Shown here piece after piece: positions 44,097 through 57,400 of a stretch of DNA of 64,000 bases. Positions within the stretch are counted from its first letter, which is position 1. Each line of letters starts with the position of its first letter. The position numbers and the translations under genes are program-made. The DNA is from Pyrenophora tritici-repentis (lineage: Eukaryota > Ascomycota > Dothideomycetes > Pleosporales > Pleosporaceae). The stretch is from NCBI RefSeq assembly GCF_003171515.1, contig NC_089390.1, positions 6,262,001 through 6,326,000 of the forward strand, written 5' to 3'. Below the pieces are notes generated by a model, which saw only the letters and a list, made by a program, of their open reading frames with translations, was not told the DNA's origin and ran no database searches.

Positions 44097-44458
44097 GTGA
44101 AAATACTAGATTTTGTTTGTATTTGTGATGAATAATATCAAGATTATTTTCTGTCCGTATTGTGTGCTCGGTATTTTGCGTTTTATTCTCCTTTTCACAC
44201 ATCTGTCTGTCGTGTCCCCACACTTCACTTCCAACCAGTCTCCGTCCTGTACTGCGAAGATGGTGTACATCATCACTGGTACAGTAGTCCTCTCATCAAC
44301 GCCTGCAGGTTGTGGAGATGACGCAGCATATTCAACCGGTTCTAAACCAGCTTTTTAACTGCCGCATACAGCCCATCGACCCGTCTGGCATTGTACCCTA
44401 CACTTCTTTCACAACATCCAACAACATCCCATACAGCTAACACAACAGTCTCGTAGAG
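44097..44458. other. Intergenic, no gene seen
   Basis: 3' region of the PX-nexin gene. A short open frame at 44113-44358 is T-rich and not supported. Confidence 0.45.
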
Positions 44459-45022
44459 TTACGGCCATGTTTTTCCTCTCCCCCCTTCGAAGCTGGCGGC
44501 ATATAAGTCGATATATTTGCCGTCCGTGGTGTTTATGTCGAGGTTGGGACCACCCACGCCGAGGCTAGAATGTGTGATGAAGTAGTGTGAAACATTCTTC
44601 CACGGAGGGGTACCGCGGTTATGTTGGATGGTTGCGAAATCTCGGTGACTTGGTGGCTCATTCACGAACTCGGGCTGTCGTGGGGGAACTCGGTTGTTCT
44701 GGACGCCGCTGGTGGATTTGGAGATGTTAATTGTGATCTGGTCCTTTGAATGACGCAGACGGCTGCCTGATGAGGGCGATGATTGTGAAAACGGGCATCC
44801 GGTTGCCACCTTGGCTGTAAGTACTCGCGCATTATTCCCATATCTCGGGCAATTCAGTGTCTTTAAAGCCTCATATGGGTGTAGATTCACGATAGTACCG
44901 AGGAATTCGATCCTTGGTGTATGGGCTGTCGGGGTCACCATGTGGCTCTCACTGCCTGCGTGTACACTGATAATGGAAGTAGGGTCGAAGCAGCCCCTCG
45001 CACATTCATCCATCATCTCCAA
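44459..45022 (-). CDS. Doubtful hypothetical protein (187 aa)
   Basis: An open frame whose start overlaps the last ten bases of the BTB gene on the same strand. The product has some protein-like parts (PRIEFLGTIVNLHPYEALK, ending DGKYIDLYAASFEGG) but no domain, signal or coiled coil that I recognise. Its own promoter would have to lie inside the BTB gene. It may be a separate gene with a later start, an alternative extension of the BTB gene, or chance. Confidence 0.25.
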   Translation of the reverse strand: MEMMDECARGCFDPTSIISVHAGSESHMVTPTAHTPRIEFLGTIVNLHPYEALKTLNCPRYGNNARVLTAKVATGCPFSQSSPSSGSRLRHSKDQITINISKSTSGVQNNRVPPRQPEFVNEPPSHRDFATIQHNRGTPPWKNVSHYFITHSSLGVGGPNLDINTTDGKYIDLYAASFEGGRGKTWP

Positions 45023-46078
45023 CGCAACGCCATCTCTTCAAAAAGTTCCGCTCTAAACTCCGGCATTTCATCCATAAGTTCGTACACCAAAGCCATGGTC
45101 TTGCCAGTGCCGTGTATGAACGCCTGCACGTGATTCGCACAAAGCTTGACAGCAACCTTCCTGAGATCGTCCACATTCGCTCTCCGACTGGGCGAATACA
45201 TTGCACGAATCGCATGTCGCATCTGCTCTTCATTTCCATCAACCATCAGCACCATGGTCGCAAAGTCCTCGAATTTCTGGAGTGCAATCTTCTTCAGGCC
45301 GGAAACGCCGTAGCGTTCTGCGAGCATGAATACGTCGACGTGAGAACGTAGGGTAACCTCCTCGGGTACATCGTTGTCTAGGCTTACAAGGTGGTCTGTG
45401 TAGTCGAGTTGATAGCAGTACTGCATCAGTGCTGAGACGGCTGAGGTGTCGTCTGCACTCAGATCAATGATACCTTTTGGCGATTTCTGCGGGTGTTAGT
45501 GTAGTTGGTGGAAGGGATTGAACGAACTTACTGGAGACATGACGACTGCGCAAACTCTCGCAAACCAGCGCGAATGGTAGCACATGATCACCCGGTCAAC
45601 GTGATACACGTCGCTTTTGCAACGCACAACAAGGTCCGAGCATGGCCCTTCTGTAGTAGGCGACGATGGAGAACTCTCAATACGAACAGATACAGGGACT
45701 GTAGGGACTTCTACTGGAACCGAGGTCGGGGCTGGTTCGCTTTTGCGTTTATTTTCTTGCGGTTTACTTTTCTGCAGAAATCGCCGACCTATCGAACTAG
45801 TCGAAAATGTCTTTCGATGTTTAGGACGTGGGATATCACTTGACGCAGGTCTAGAGGAGGCTGCTGTGGATACGGAGGCGTTCGAACTGGTGGAACAAGT
45901 CCGGTCAAGACAGCCAAATGATGCCTCGGACGATGCCGTCGACACTATAGAAAGCACACTATCGCGTTTTGAGCGGTAAACTGAGGGATCGAGTCTGAGT
46001 TGGTGAGCAATAGCGATGGTTGGTCTGCAACGGAAATACTGACACGTTCCGATTGACAAAGACTGGTGTAACGAACAT
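45013..46078 (-). CDS. BTB/POZ-domain protein
   Basis: Three exons, 46078-46044, 45994-45532 and 45486-45013, give 323 residues and sum to whole codons. Residues about 40-130 are a Ser/Thr/Pro/Lys-rich linker. The BTB domain begins at PCSDLVVRCKSDVYHVDRVI, a clear SDL...VHR-type start, continues with VIMCYHSRWFARVC, and after the second intron with GIIDLSADDTSAVSALMQYC. A BACK-like helical part follows (DVFMLAERYGVSGLKKIALQ). BTB proteins dimerise and often act as cullin-3 adaptors; no target is deduced. The first 11-residue exon rests only on splice signals (GTCAGT...CAG, 49 bp), so the start is the least certain part. Confidence 0.8.
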
Positions 46079-47891
46079 CTTGAAGATGCTATGCCAAAAT
46101 GAAAGTCTACCACGGGATCGATTCGACAGAAGCCTTGACGTGCGGATCTTCTATGTTAATTTTATTCGATAGGGAAGACCAAAAGCTCACAGAAATAAAC
46201 ACATCACCATTCCCGACCGCCGCTGTATATATGCACTCCGCAATCCGACCACCGGGAGCGGCCATCAGCCAAACTAGTCATGGGCACATGCACATCAGGG
46301 TTAAAGCCCAGGAAGAAAATCGCCTAGGTTCCGGCATTCAAGAGTGCAAGAACCGTGTCCTCATATAAGTCCGTGATAAGAGCCAATGGCTGATAAAGGC
46401 CATATTAACCGTAGCTGCGGATGACCCGGGATTATAAGACTTGCCGATATTGCTTTCAATACCGACGATGCGCACTCGTGGAACGAGAGAAGCCGGTACG
46501 ATTCATTCGTAGGGCCTCGGGGGAGTTTGTGGGGTAATGCCCGCGATGCGTGCTAGGAAGGCGTCAGCAGACTGCTTAAGAGCGTCGCTGATGGTTGCAG
46601 CAAGCCATCTGGACAAAACGCTTGGAAAGGACGGTGCGACGATCTTTTCCGGAAATCGAAAAACATCGCAAATGGCCACGCAATGGTGTTATTGATGGGT
46701 AGTAGGGCGAGAGACAATGCTTGGTTGCTGAGATGGTGTTTGTGAATTGTTCCTATGTCCCGAGGTCTGGTTGAAGAAGCTGCCCCCACCACTCAAAGTT
46801 CGTAGCAACATGCGCAACTGTAGCACACCTGCACCCTCATCGTGTCGTACCTGTGATCATAACCACGTTTTAACTTGTCTAGTATAGCTGACCACGCCGC
46901 TAAATGAAATCTCTGAGCAGGATTGTTCGGAAGTTTTTGGATACTGAAAGGCCTATGTATTCTGATGAGGACCTCGGGAGGTGAGGGACTTTTGGAAATA
47001 TTCGCCACAACAGGTGCCCGCTTGTTTAATGTTTAATTCGCATGCTACTGTGGATGCACTTGTGCTCATGCGCTGTATGCGAATCCTGCGTCGCGCATGT
47101 GTGGGCGCCACCGCTCAGCTGTGAAAGGCCTAGTCCGGAAATCCCATCCGCCTCCGATTTCAGATCGCGATGAGGCTCAAAGAAAACTGGCGCCTCGGTC
47201 TATGCAGTATGCTAACGCACGGGATTACGTCAGATGATTACAAGAGGAAGGTCTATGATTCAAATTGGTACTGCCGATGTTCCCCAGGATTTGTAAAAGC
47301 TTGAGTGCCGATGGTTCTGAGGATAAACTCTGCCAGGTGATGTCATCCACAAACAATGGGACTGGGACCATCAGAAAAGGCCCGATAGCAAGACAAAAGT
47401 CCATTGGCTGCATCAACTGCTACAACATCCACAACGCGTCACAGTCGCGTTGCGTTACTGGTAGTTTTTGCCTTGGAAATAGCTTGCGTCTGGCCACGCA
47501 TGGACTGCTTACATCAGGATCTGAAAAACGGCGTACCGACCGATGATAACAGATCAAATCGGCGAACTGAGCCAATCACCACCATGTCATTGTCAATGTC
47601 GTCCAACGTCGCCACTGACGAAGTTTGGCGGCACACAGGTCCAGTTTTGCGGTTAAGCAACGGGAGACCTAGGCTAGCCCGAGAAGCGTCGGAGTGTAGG
47701 CCTGGATTGCCAAATCTCTAAGCGTCATTTGAGCATGCTATGCCTAGCTAGTAAGTTGATGATGCGTTCCAGCATCGAAGTCACTGCAGAGTGGTAGCCG
47801 TGTGGATTCATATAAGACTTGTTTCCATGCCTCTGGAAATTGTTCACATATATCTCTTTTCTTTACAATACCCATCTTATATAAATTCAAC
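46079..47891. other. 1.8-kb intergenic region, no gene seen
   Basis: Between the BTB start and the catalase start. Several short frames on both strands (46.55-47.0, 47.2-47.7 kb) lack protein-like composition. The 200 bases before the catalase ATG form its promoter and leader. Confidence 0.5.
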
Positions 47892-49882
47892 ATGAGCGGA
47901 AACACCAACGGAACGAATGGCCACCAGAACGGCGGTGGTCAGCACGCCCCCACTGGAGAGAAGACTGGCGACCAGTTCCGCAGCTATGCTGATGACCGCA
48001 ATGCATCTTCCGAGGAGGTCATCTACACTACCGCGAATGGTGTTCCATACCCTCATCCATACGAGTCCCAGAGAGTGGGCGAAAACGGCCCACTGTTGCT
48101 TCAAGATCACCACCTTATTGATCTCCTTTCACATTTCGACCGTGAACGTATCCCAGAGCGTGTAGTGCATGCAAATGGGTACGCACATCACTCCATCAAG
48201 TCATGACTTGAACTCACAAAACGTAGACACGGTGCACACGGGACGTATAAGACTACAGAATCGTTGGAGGACCTTTGCATGGCAGATATCTTCAAGGCCG
48301 GAAAGAGTTGCCCTATCTCCGTCAGGTTTTCGACGGTTGGTGGTGAAACTGGCTCGCACGACATGGCTCGCGATCCCAGGGGCTTCTCAGTCAAGTTCCG
48401 CACTGAAGAAGGCAACTGGGATGTTGTGGCAAACAACACCCCCACTTTCTTTATGCGAGACCCGGCGAAATTTCCTCATTTCATTGTACGTATTACCAGC
48501 ACGCGTATTCCTCAACACGAGTCCAACTCCATCCCAATACACGACATATACTAACATTATCGCAGCATACTCAGAAGCGACACCCAGCAACCCATCTTAC
48601 ACACGCGGATGATGCCACAAACTTCTGGGACTTTGCGTCGCAGGTAAGCGTCAGTGCCAGTTGTGTGCTGTCGACCTACTAACCTTCTGCCCCACCAGAA
48701 CCCAGAGAGTGCCCATCAGTTCATGATCCTTTTCGGAGACAGGGGAATCCCGAAGAGCAGCCGATTCATGCACGGATACTGGGGTGTACGTACAGAGATA
48801 TTCAACTTTTTCCCCTCAGTCAGCTAACACCTCTACAGCACACCCATAAACTTCAGAACAAGAATGGAGACTGGGTATACGCTCAGCTCCACTTCAAGAG
48901 CAAGCAGGGTACCGACTTTGTCACCCAAGAGGACTCTTTCAACTACGGCCCGGACTACGCGACAAAGGACCTCTACGAGGCCATTGAGAAGGGTGACTTC
49001 CCGGGATGGGATGTCATGTTCCAGACCATGACCGCAAAGGAGGCCGAGGAAGTCTGGGAGAAGCAGAAGCTTAACGTATTCGACATGACACACGTCTGGC
49101 CTCAATCTCAGTTCCCACTCCGTAAGGTCGGAGAGTTTTTCTTGAACGAGAACCCACAAAACTACTTCGCCGAGGTTGAGCAAATTGCCTTCAACCCAGC
49201 GCATCTGGTTCCAGGTATCGAGCCAAGTGCAGATCCCCTCCTACAGTCTCGTTTGTTTTCGTACCCTGATACCCATCGCCACCGTATTGGCGCCAACTAC
49301 CAACAATTGCCAATCAATGCCCCCAGAACTGCCTACCGCATGGGCAACTTCCAGCGGGACGGCAACATGGCGTTCTACAACCAGGGCTCGCGTCCCAACT
49401 ATCTCTCTTCAATTCAGCCCATCTCCTTCAAGGAGAGAACCGTCGATCTCGACAAGCTTCACGGAGACTTCACAGGAGAAGCGATTACTTTCTTGTCAAG
49501 CATCCACCCCGAGGACTTTAACGCACCCCGCGCGTTATGGGAGAAGGTCTTCGATGAGCCGGCCCGTGAACGATGGATCAAGAACATCTCTGGCCACATG
49601 TCGACTGTTACAGACAAGGAAATCATCAAACGCCAGATCGCCATCTACCGAGAGGTATCTGAAGATATTGCTTCCCGTATGGAGAAGGCTACTGGCGTCA
49701 AGGGCTACCCGGGCATCGCTGAGCTACGCTTCAACGGCACACACAACGGCATGGCCAAGTCTGATGACAACAAGGTCGCTAATGGTATGACTGGCATATC
49801 TGCAAAGTACGCTGCGAAGAACAAAACCAATGGTGCACCTGTTGCGGGTACACACAAGGAGATCATTGAGGGAAAAGCTTAG
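47892..49882 (+). CDS. Monofunctional haem catalase
   Basis: Splits hydrogen peroxide into water and oxygen. Five exons, 47892-48178, 48227-48485, 48566-48643, 48699-48785 and 48839-49882, give 584 residues in consistent phase. The distal histidine is H93 in ERVVHANG, split from [10 protein letters not shown] by the first intron. Asn is expected in [11 protein letters not shown]. The proximal haem tyrosine is Y379 in [14 protein letters not shown]. The core is the small-subunit (clade 3-like) type: no C-terminal flavodoxin-like domain. The N-terminus has 30 residues rich in Asn/Gly and no secretion signal; the C-terminus (EIIEGKA) is not a canonical PTS1. Start at MSGNTNG; an in-frame Met at 47802 would add a hydrophobic leader and is judged 5' UTR. 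Confidence 0.94.
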
Positions 49883-51199
49883 GGTTAATGGTAGTAGATA
49901 TAGGTGATTGCTTGTTCAATTAGCGAATGTACGTAATAATGATCATGACGGTAACTAAGACTCCGGACAAAGTTTCTTGTGGATTGTACGCATAATTACA
50001 AGTCTGACGCTTCAGGGTAGTGACAATACCTAGTTTACTTCGGTCCTATCACCATGTGGCTCTTGCGCTGACACTTGTTGACTCCGCCCCCACATCCCAG
50101 CCACTTATTGACCTCGTCATAGGAAAAGTCGGCGTTATCCACGCACTGTCGTTTCTACATTACACAACCACATAAACAGCCGATATACCTCTAGTACTCA
50201 GAGGGTATAGCACTTTCTTGCCGTGAGGGGTTTGCCTCGATCCATGTCCCTGCGATGGGTCACGAGGACCGATTGCTTGGCGACACGGATACGAACTTGA
50301 CTAGTAGGATGTTCGGATCATCAGCAGTACTTCGGTGCTGGCTCGACTGTTATCTACACTGGATGAAATGAGAAAATGCCTGTATATATACCGGTTGCTG
50401 TTTGTTGTGCCTGCGATGGAAATGAAACAGGGGCCATTGGTGACGGGGGGACCCCTCCCGAGCTAGCGCGCCTGCCTCATCGGCAACGGATCGCAACTTC
50501 TGTCACCATCCAGCACCTTGTGCCCCTCACCGAATCTCTGCTCAGGACGCCCAAGGGACCTTATTGATGAATTTTGGAGTTTATTCTTTCTTGAGTTTAT
50601 ATCTTTTCGACTTGCCGACAGCCTCTTCGCACGCACAGTCGCCATGGGAGGGTACAAGGCCCCGGATGCAATCATGTCACGTGACGTGGATTACGGCTGG
50701 CGTTTCGTTCCCCAAATCGCGTTGCCCGCTAGGCGTGAGGAGTGATTTTAATCGAGTCCTGGCAGCTCCGTCACTCCCATAACATTGTCCCGTTACAACC
50801 TTCCCGTCGCCCACTCGAAGTCAGATCATGTTCCTGTCGCACCTGGGCATTCTTTTCCAATCGTCAATCCATCCCGTCGTCGCTCTTTAAAGCTCGTAGC
50901 TTTTGGCCCGCTCTCTCTCCGCACCTGTTGCGTCGCCGCTGCGCCCAAGGACACGCCGGCTTCGCTCACCAAAGAGCTGCTGTTGCGCGATACCAGCCGT
51001 ACTGCCATTGACTGCGATTATCTCACTCTCAGAACAATACACTGCCAACTCCACTTGGTCCTTCTTCCCGCTTCGCACCACGCACGACCGCACGCCCTTC
51101 CAAGCGCACCCGACACCATCGACCTCGCGAACTTCACTCCTCCTCACATACCGCTTAGCTACTATTCATAGTCACAAAGACGCGATAGCAATAGGAACA
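49883..51199. other. Intergenic, no gene seen
   Basis: Catalase 3' region and the promoter/leader of the PHD gene. The PHD frame stays open upstream to 50903 but that stretch is C/T-rich and reads as leader. Short frames at 50.4-50.8 kb are unsupported. Confidence 0.45.
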
Positions 51200-53150
51200 A
51201 TGTCGCCGCGACGCTCATCGCGGGCTCGTACTACGCAGCCCCCACCCAGCGTCGCAACGCACAGTAACTCGTCATCGTCTGTCTCATCAGCGCGTACGGA
51301 TCGTGCGTCGAGAGTCAACGCCAAACAGACATCACCACCCAAGTCGTCCACCCCACACTCGCTCTCCTCGGAGGAGCCCGAAGAACCACCTCACGGTGCG
51401 CAGCCTGAGCCACCGCTGACACGCCGACGAACACGCGAGCACGACAATGACGAAGATGAGTCCGCGAAGCTCGATGACGAGTTGGACGAAGACATCGCAG
51501 AAGAAGACGAGATCACCCGATGCGTGTGTGGCTACCAAGAGTACCCGGGACCACCATCAGACGCTGGCAAGCCTGGTTCAGCTCTGGTAGATCCAGATAC
51601 TCAAACTGACGAACTCGGTGGTCTGTTCATTCAATGCGATGTCTGCAAGGTCTGGCAGCACGGTGGATGCGTGGGCATCATGGACGAAGCCGCCAGCCCT
51701 GACGAGTACTTTTGCGAGGAGTGCAGGAAAGACCTACACAAGGTCACAACGAGTCCTAAAGGGTACGTAGTCAAGCGTCGGTTTCATATTCAGAGCGCGC
51801 TACCCCGCGCCTTTCATCTACCCCATGGAGAACACGGTTGCACTCTGGGAGTTGCATACTCCTGTTAATTGCAAGTCATTGGTGGCTAACGAGTTCATCG
51901 CAACAGTCAAAAGTACTCCCGTTACCTACCTGTATACGATCAACAACAGGGAAAGAACCGAAAATCGTCCATTTCCAGAGAATCTGATGGACACTCGAGC
52001 AAGGACAAGGATCGCAACAACAGGGCGAGCGTGGACTCATTCGGCAAGCGTCGATCGACTATGAACAGTCGTGCTGCCTACGACGAAGATGAAGTGCTAC
52101 GGAAAGTCATCGAAGAGAGCAAGCATCAAGGTGCCCCTGCTTCTGAGAACGGCAACCGGAAGAAGCGGAGTCGCGACGATAGCGAAGAGTGAGTCTCTGT
52201 CTGTCCTCCACGCCGCTTGACAGTCAACTGACAAACTTTGCAAAGGACAAAACCAGAGATCAAACGACAGCGTACTGGCTCTAGGTCCCCCAGTGGTTCG
52301 CCAGTCATTGAATCAGAGGACGACAGCACAAAAGCATCTGCTCCAAAACAAAAGCCACGTGGCGCTGCGGCGAAAAGCCAGCGGGAAAAGGAACAACGTG
52401 AAAAGGAGCGCGAGAGCCACAGGAACGAAGCTGCATCGCGACGAAAAGGGCGCGCCGAGCGGAGAAAGGGAGACGGTAAGCTGCCAGACACCATTGGAGA
52501 GCCATATCTGACAATTCATAGATCCAGAAGAAGCCGAACCCACGCCTGCAGCCACCATAGAAGAGCCCCCCATGGCTCCGTTAGCGACCGAAACCACGGT
52601 GCCCGAGCCGCCCACCGCAGATCTCAAGCCTGCGCCTGCACCACGAAGAGGAGGGCGTCCACCGCAGAAGGCACGTGGTCGGCTTGGACGAAACCAATAC
52701 TCGAGGGACACCGTACCCGCAACCAATGGTACCTTGCCCAAGAACGATGCTGCGCAGTCACCACAAGCGACCACCACCAATGGCGCCACAAACGGTCATC
52801 ACGACAGTAGCGACGGGACGGCTGGGTATAAGCCTGCCAAGAAGAATTGGCGGCTACAGAAGCTCTCGTGGAACGATATAAGACGCCCGGCCGGAGCTAT
52901 GCAGAGCTACATAGCGCAACGGCAAGTCGAGATGGCTTCAGGTGTGAAGCACACAACTCTTGCTCTTGCTGTACAACCTGCTACGACTATGGCCAACGGA
53001 GACTCAAACCAAGAGCAGTCTAAAGAAGACGACACGGATCTGGCATCTTTCAAGAATTTAAGCACAACTCAGATGATGGATTCATTGAGCCGGGATCTAG
53101 CGCACTGGCAAAAGCTTATATCCGAGCCGACTGAGAAGTCGCCGAAGTGA
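51200..53150 (+). CDS. CTI6: PHD-finger protein, Cti6-like (Rpd3L histone deacetylase subunit)
   Basis: Four exons, 51200-51762, 51907-52188, 52246-52475 and 52522-53150, give 567 residues with matching phases. After an acidic, Ser-rich N-terminus the PHD finger spans about residues 112-180: ITRCVCGYQE, GLFIQCDVCKVWQHGGCVGI, DEYFCEECRKDLH, giving the C4HC3 ligand set. It is followed across the first intron by KYSRYLPVY, the conserved block after the finger in Cti6 proteins. The middle is Lys/Arg/Glu-rich, and the C-terminus has KKNWRLQKLSWNDIRRPAGAM. In yeast Cti6 links Rpd3L and Cyc8-Tup1 to histone H3 K4 methylation; the same role here is inferred from the family. Nuclear. Confidence 0.85.
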
Positions 53151-53588
53151 CTCTGGCCGTGCAATTTTGCTCATACTCTCTACTACAAACACGGCGTACT
53201 GGAACCTCCATGATCCATACTGGCAGTATTTCTCTTTGGGACGGCGTTACTCGGGATTTTTTACTTGTTTTCTGCGGCACGGATACCCTCCACTTCGTTT
53301 TGCTCCATCTTGAGCATACTTCACCTTCATGTCCCCCTCGACGACTTTGGTCTTGGATATTTTCATATGTAACTGTACGTAGGGCTTCAAGTCTAAAATG
53401 ACTCCTCATGGCCGCTGAAGCAAACTTGCTCGCGGTCTGCAACAAACACACAACGTGTCAATGTATACCAAAAGATCGGATGTTATGAAGCTGATATTCG
53501 CTGGGATCAACCACGTAAGAAGCTAGGTTTCTCCAATACTATATTCGTTGGAAACACATCATTACATTATCCTGTTTTGTGCCATTCC
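53151..53588. other. Intergenic, convergent 3' regions
   Basis: Lies between the PHD gene stop and the stop of the small minus-strand gene. No feature recognised. Confidence 0.4.
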
Positions 53589-53789
53589 CTACTCAGCCTT
53601 GCCCATCTTAATCTCCAACACACCCATGACGGGGTTCGTCTTCAGCAACTCTGATACTGCACCGAGATTCTCATCCGTCAGCACCGTGTACTCGGGCCAT
53701 ATCTTTGCGTCGCGCGTCTTGGTGTCCCAGTGAATCTTGAACTCGTGGATTATCTCCTTGGGACCATCGGCAGCTTTGTGCTTGGCCAT
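53589..53789 (-). CDS. Small conserved-looking protein (66 aa)
   Basis: Single-exon frame from MAKHKAADGPKEIIHEF to KTNPVMGVLEIKMGKAE. The composition is strongly protein-like, with alternating strand and helix (KIHWDTKTRDAKIWPEY, then ENLGAVSELLKTNPVMG). No signal peptide, membrane span or catalytic motif was seen. It may have an upstream exon. Product not recognised. Confidence 0.5.
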   Translation of the reverse strand: MAKHKAADGPKEIIHEFKIHWDTKTRDAKIWPEYTVLTDENLGAVSELLKTNPVMGVLEIKMGKAE

Positions 53790-54467
53790 GACTGTGTTTG
53801 GTCATAAGTTTGCATTCTTTGCTGGAGGAGAGAGGGTAGGCGAGGGGCTTGTAGAAAAAGGGATAGCAGAAGGGGATGGACAGGCGTACATTCAGCGCAA
53901 TTCGGACTCGACGCCGCTATGGAAGTGATTTGCGCGTTCAGCGATTTGAGCGTGGGTTTAGTAGTGGTGTCTAGAAGGAGGAACTCGTGGCGATTGGAGG
54001 GTGGGAGAGTGAAGAGGAGGGGAAGAGACATGGTTGATGATATTGGTAGTGTTACTGCTTTCCACTGTTGATCGACGACGATGTTGAATTATATTCTCTG
54101 AACGTGAGTTTCGTATAGTGTATAGTAAGGGAAAGAGGAGCTAGAGATGTCTGTATAGCCGTTATTCCAAGTTTCCAGGCTTTTTGCGCAGACCTTGTCC
54201 TGCCGCACATGGGGGGGTTGGCTTAGGTATTGCAATGTACGTCATCGGCACTAGGATCGGACGGGAACGCGTTGCGCGTTGCCTTTAGCTTGCCCCGCTT
54301 TTTTATTTCGCGAGGGGTTTTAATTTGCATGGGAGGAAAACACGTGATTCGCATTTACGAACATTCATGAAGTTTGGGCCTTCTTTGAAAGCACTTTGAA
54401 GGCACCGTATATGATCAGGCTCTACGGAATGTGCGAGATATACAACACTGTCAACCCAACTTACCAA
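53790..54467. other. Intergenic, promoter of small protein and 3' flank of transhydrogenase
   Basis: Contains T-rich and GC-rich short tracts only. No gene was supported; a 93-codon frame overlapping the small gene was rejected. Confidence 0.4.
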
Positions 54468-57400
54468 CTACAATCCCTTGATCTTCTCCTCTAGCGCACG
54501 TTTGATAGCTAATGTATTCGTCAGTGCACATTCGTTCCGTTTGCGGGACCAACTTACCGTTGCAGCTCTCGTTAGCATCGCCGAATAGCATCTTGGTGTT
54601 CTCCATGAAGAACATGGGGTTCGGTACGTCGGCATAGCCGCTCGCCATTCCGCGCTTCATGATAACCACCTGTTTGCTCTTCCAGGCGTGCAAAACTGGC
54701 ATACCTGCGATCGCACTGCCAGGCTCCATGGCGATGGGATTGACAGTATCGTTTGCTCCGATTACGAGCGTTACGTCAGTATCTGGGAAATCGTCGTTGA
54801 TTTCATCCATCTCGAGGACGATATCGTACGGCACGGAAGCTTCAGCTAGCAACACGTTGACTATAATACGTTAGTTGACGTGCAGTGGTATAAGAGAAAA
54901 GTTGCTTACGTTGTCCTGGCATTCTTCCTGCGACCGGATGAATAGCAAAGCGGACGTTGACACCCTTGGAGCGAAGTTGGTTGACAAAGTCGGCGATGTT
55001 GTACTGCGCCTTCGACACTGCCATGCCATATCCAACTACGATAATGACGTTCTCAGCATTGAACAGCGCTTCGGCAGTCTCCTCAGATGTAGTTTTTGTA
55101 ATCTCGCCTTCGATCTTGGATTGCTCTACGGCTGGACCGCCTATGCCGCCAAACAGCACATTAGTGATTGATCGATTCATTGCCACGCACATAATATGCG
55201 AGAGAATGGATCCCGATACTCCAATAAGAGCTCCAATGGTGGTCAGTAGCGGATTGTCCAGCATGAAGCCTTCGGCAACCAGTGCAAATCCAGAGTATGC
55301 GTTCAAGACAGTGATGACGACAGGCATGTCTGCTCCGCCAATAGCAGCAGTGGTAGTATAACCTTTGACAAAAGAGAGAGCTGCGTTGCCTACAAGGCAT
55401 GCGGCACCGATCATAGGAGCGCCGGGGGCATACGCGAGGAATGTTGCCATAGTTGCAACATTCGCACCGAGGAGTGTACTGTTGATAAGATGACGACCAG
55501 GTAGAACCAAAGGCTTCGAGCTCATCTTCGCGGCCAACTTCAAGAAAGCGACGATGGATCCAGTGAATGTCACGCCTCCAATGAGAACACCGAGGTAGGC
55601 GGATACCATGTGAAGAGTCGAGATATCGCCAGTGTGGCCGAGAACGGAACCGATAGACGTCAACACCGCGGCTAGGCCGACGACAGAGTGTAGTGCTGCG
55701 ACTGTCTGTGGCAGGGAAGTTGGTGTAATCCTTCTTCCAATCATTAGTCCAGCCACAACTCCGACAGTTGACAGCGCTGTGAATTGCGTGAGGACTTCGG
55801 GAGAAAAGCCAACGGCAGCCAAAGAAGCAAGAATACCAGAGAAGACACCGAGTATACCCAAGAAGTTTCCACGCCGAGCAGTAGCCTGGGATGCAAGACC
55901 AGACAAACTAGTCATGCAAAGTACGCTGCTCACCAAGTAGCCTGCTTGGACCAAACCAGCCATGCCAGTTGAGGCTGCCGCAACGAAGCCACCACCAAAC
56001 AGAACCGCGGGGACAGCATAAAGCCATGGATATTCCTCAGGATCTGTAGGTCTGCGGAACATATCCAGCATTCGCTTAGAGATGACAAAGCCACCCGATA
56101 CATTGACGAAGGCGAGCAAAACCGACAGAGCACCAAGCGTTTGCGGGATAGTTTCGGGGAAGTAGCCACCACCCATAACGTACAGACCACCGATACCGAC
56201 CATACCAGAGATGGCATTTGTCACGCTCATCAGTGGAGAGTGGAGAGCAGGTGCAACGCCCCATACGACTCTGTATCCGATCAGACTGGCCAAGGCGAAG
56301 GTAAATGCATTGCTCATGAACAGTGGTCCAGTGAACTTTCCGAGAGCTAGTGCGGTAGACATGGCGGCTGTGACGCCTCCGACCTGCCGAGACTGTGTCT
56401 GCCATGGTGTTAGGGCGACAACGTTGGCGACTTGATCGGCAGACGATGGTGCAGCCTTGGCTTGCGCTGGAGGCGGAGCAGGTCGAGGAGCAGGAGGTAG
56501 TATCTTGCCATCGTAGGTAACGATGGCACCGCGAGTAACTTCATCTGTGAGGTCGACGTCGTAGTACTTTTCTCTCTTGTCCTTGGGAGTCAGGGAAAGT
56601 AGAAACTTGGTGACGTTATTCGAGTAAAGCGTGGAAGACTGAGTGGGCAAACGCGAAGGCAGGTCAGTATAGCCAATTACTGACACCCCTTCGTATTTGT
56701 TCAGTTTCCCCGGGACAGTAGCTTCGCAGTTCCCTCCTGCCTCGGCTGCAAGATCCACAACAACCGAGCCAGGTTTCATAGCACCAAGCATGGCTTTGGT
56801 GATCAATTTCGGGGCAGGTTGACCAGGGATGAGAGCGGTGGTAATCACAATGTCGACCTCTCGACACTGTTCGTAGAAGAGCTTCATCTCTGCCTCGATA
56901 AATTCCTTAGACATGACTTTAGCGTAACCACCGGCTCCGGAACCATCTTCTGCGATTTCGACTTCGATAAATTCAGCGCCAAGAGATTGTACCTGCTCAC
57001 GTGCGGCGGAGCGAGTGTCAAAACCACGAACTATTGCGCCCATGCGACGAGCCTATTTCAATGTTAGGATATATGCTTGGAATATGTAGGGTGCTTGAGA
57101 TTGCTGAGACGTATCTCTAGGCAGAGCTCCATCAATCAAAAAAGTCAGGTGATCTTCAAAGTACATGTACCAGGGCTGTAAGGAGTAGCCTCGTAATTGG
57201 ATGACGTCCGCCAGGACACATTTTGCTCAATGTTTCTCGGCCATAGATTGAGAGGGAGACACTTACAGTAGCGATAGCACTCAAGCCCGCAACACCAGCT
57301 CCAATGACAAGGACTTTACAGGGTGGAATCTATGTAAATCAGCACAGTATCTGAATTGTAATAAGTATCTTTTACCTTTCCGGCAGCAGTAACTTGACCA

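Noticed and set aside
47802..47891. Upstream in-frame Met of the catalase adding 30 residues
   Set aside because: The extension is hydrophobic and uncharacteristic of cytosolic catalases, while the next Met is followed by a usual N-terminus.
50903..51199. N-terminal extension of the PHD protein
   Set aside because: The open frame continues upstream but is C/T-rich leader-like sequence; MSPRRSSRA is the more usual start.
53750..54031. 93-codon minus-strand frame overlapping the 66-residue gene
   Set aside because: Overlaps a better-composed frame and is Leu/Pro/Ser-rich like a 5' leader.
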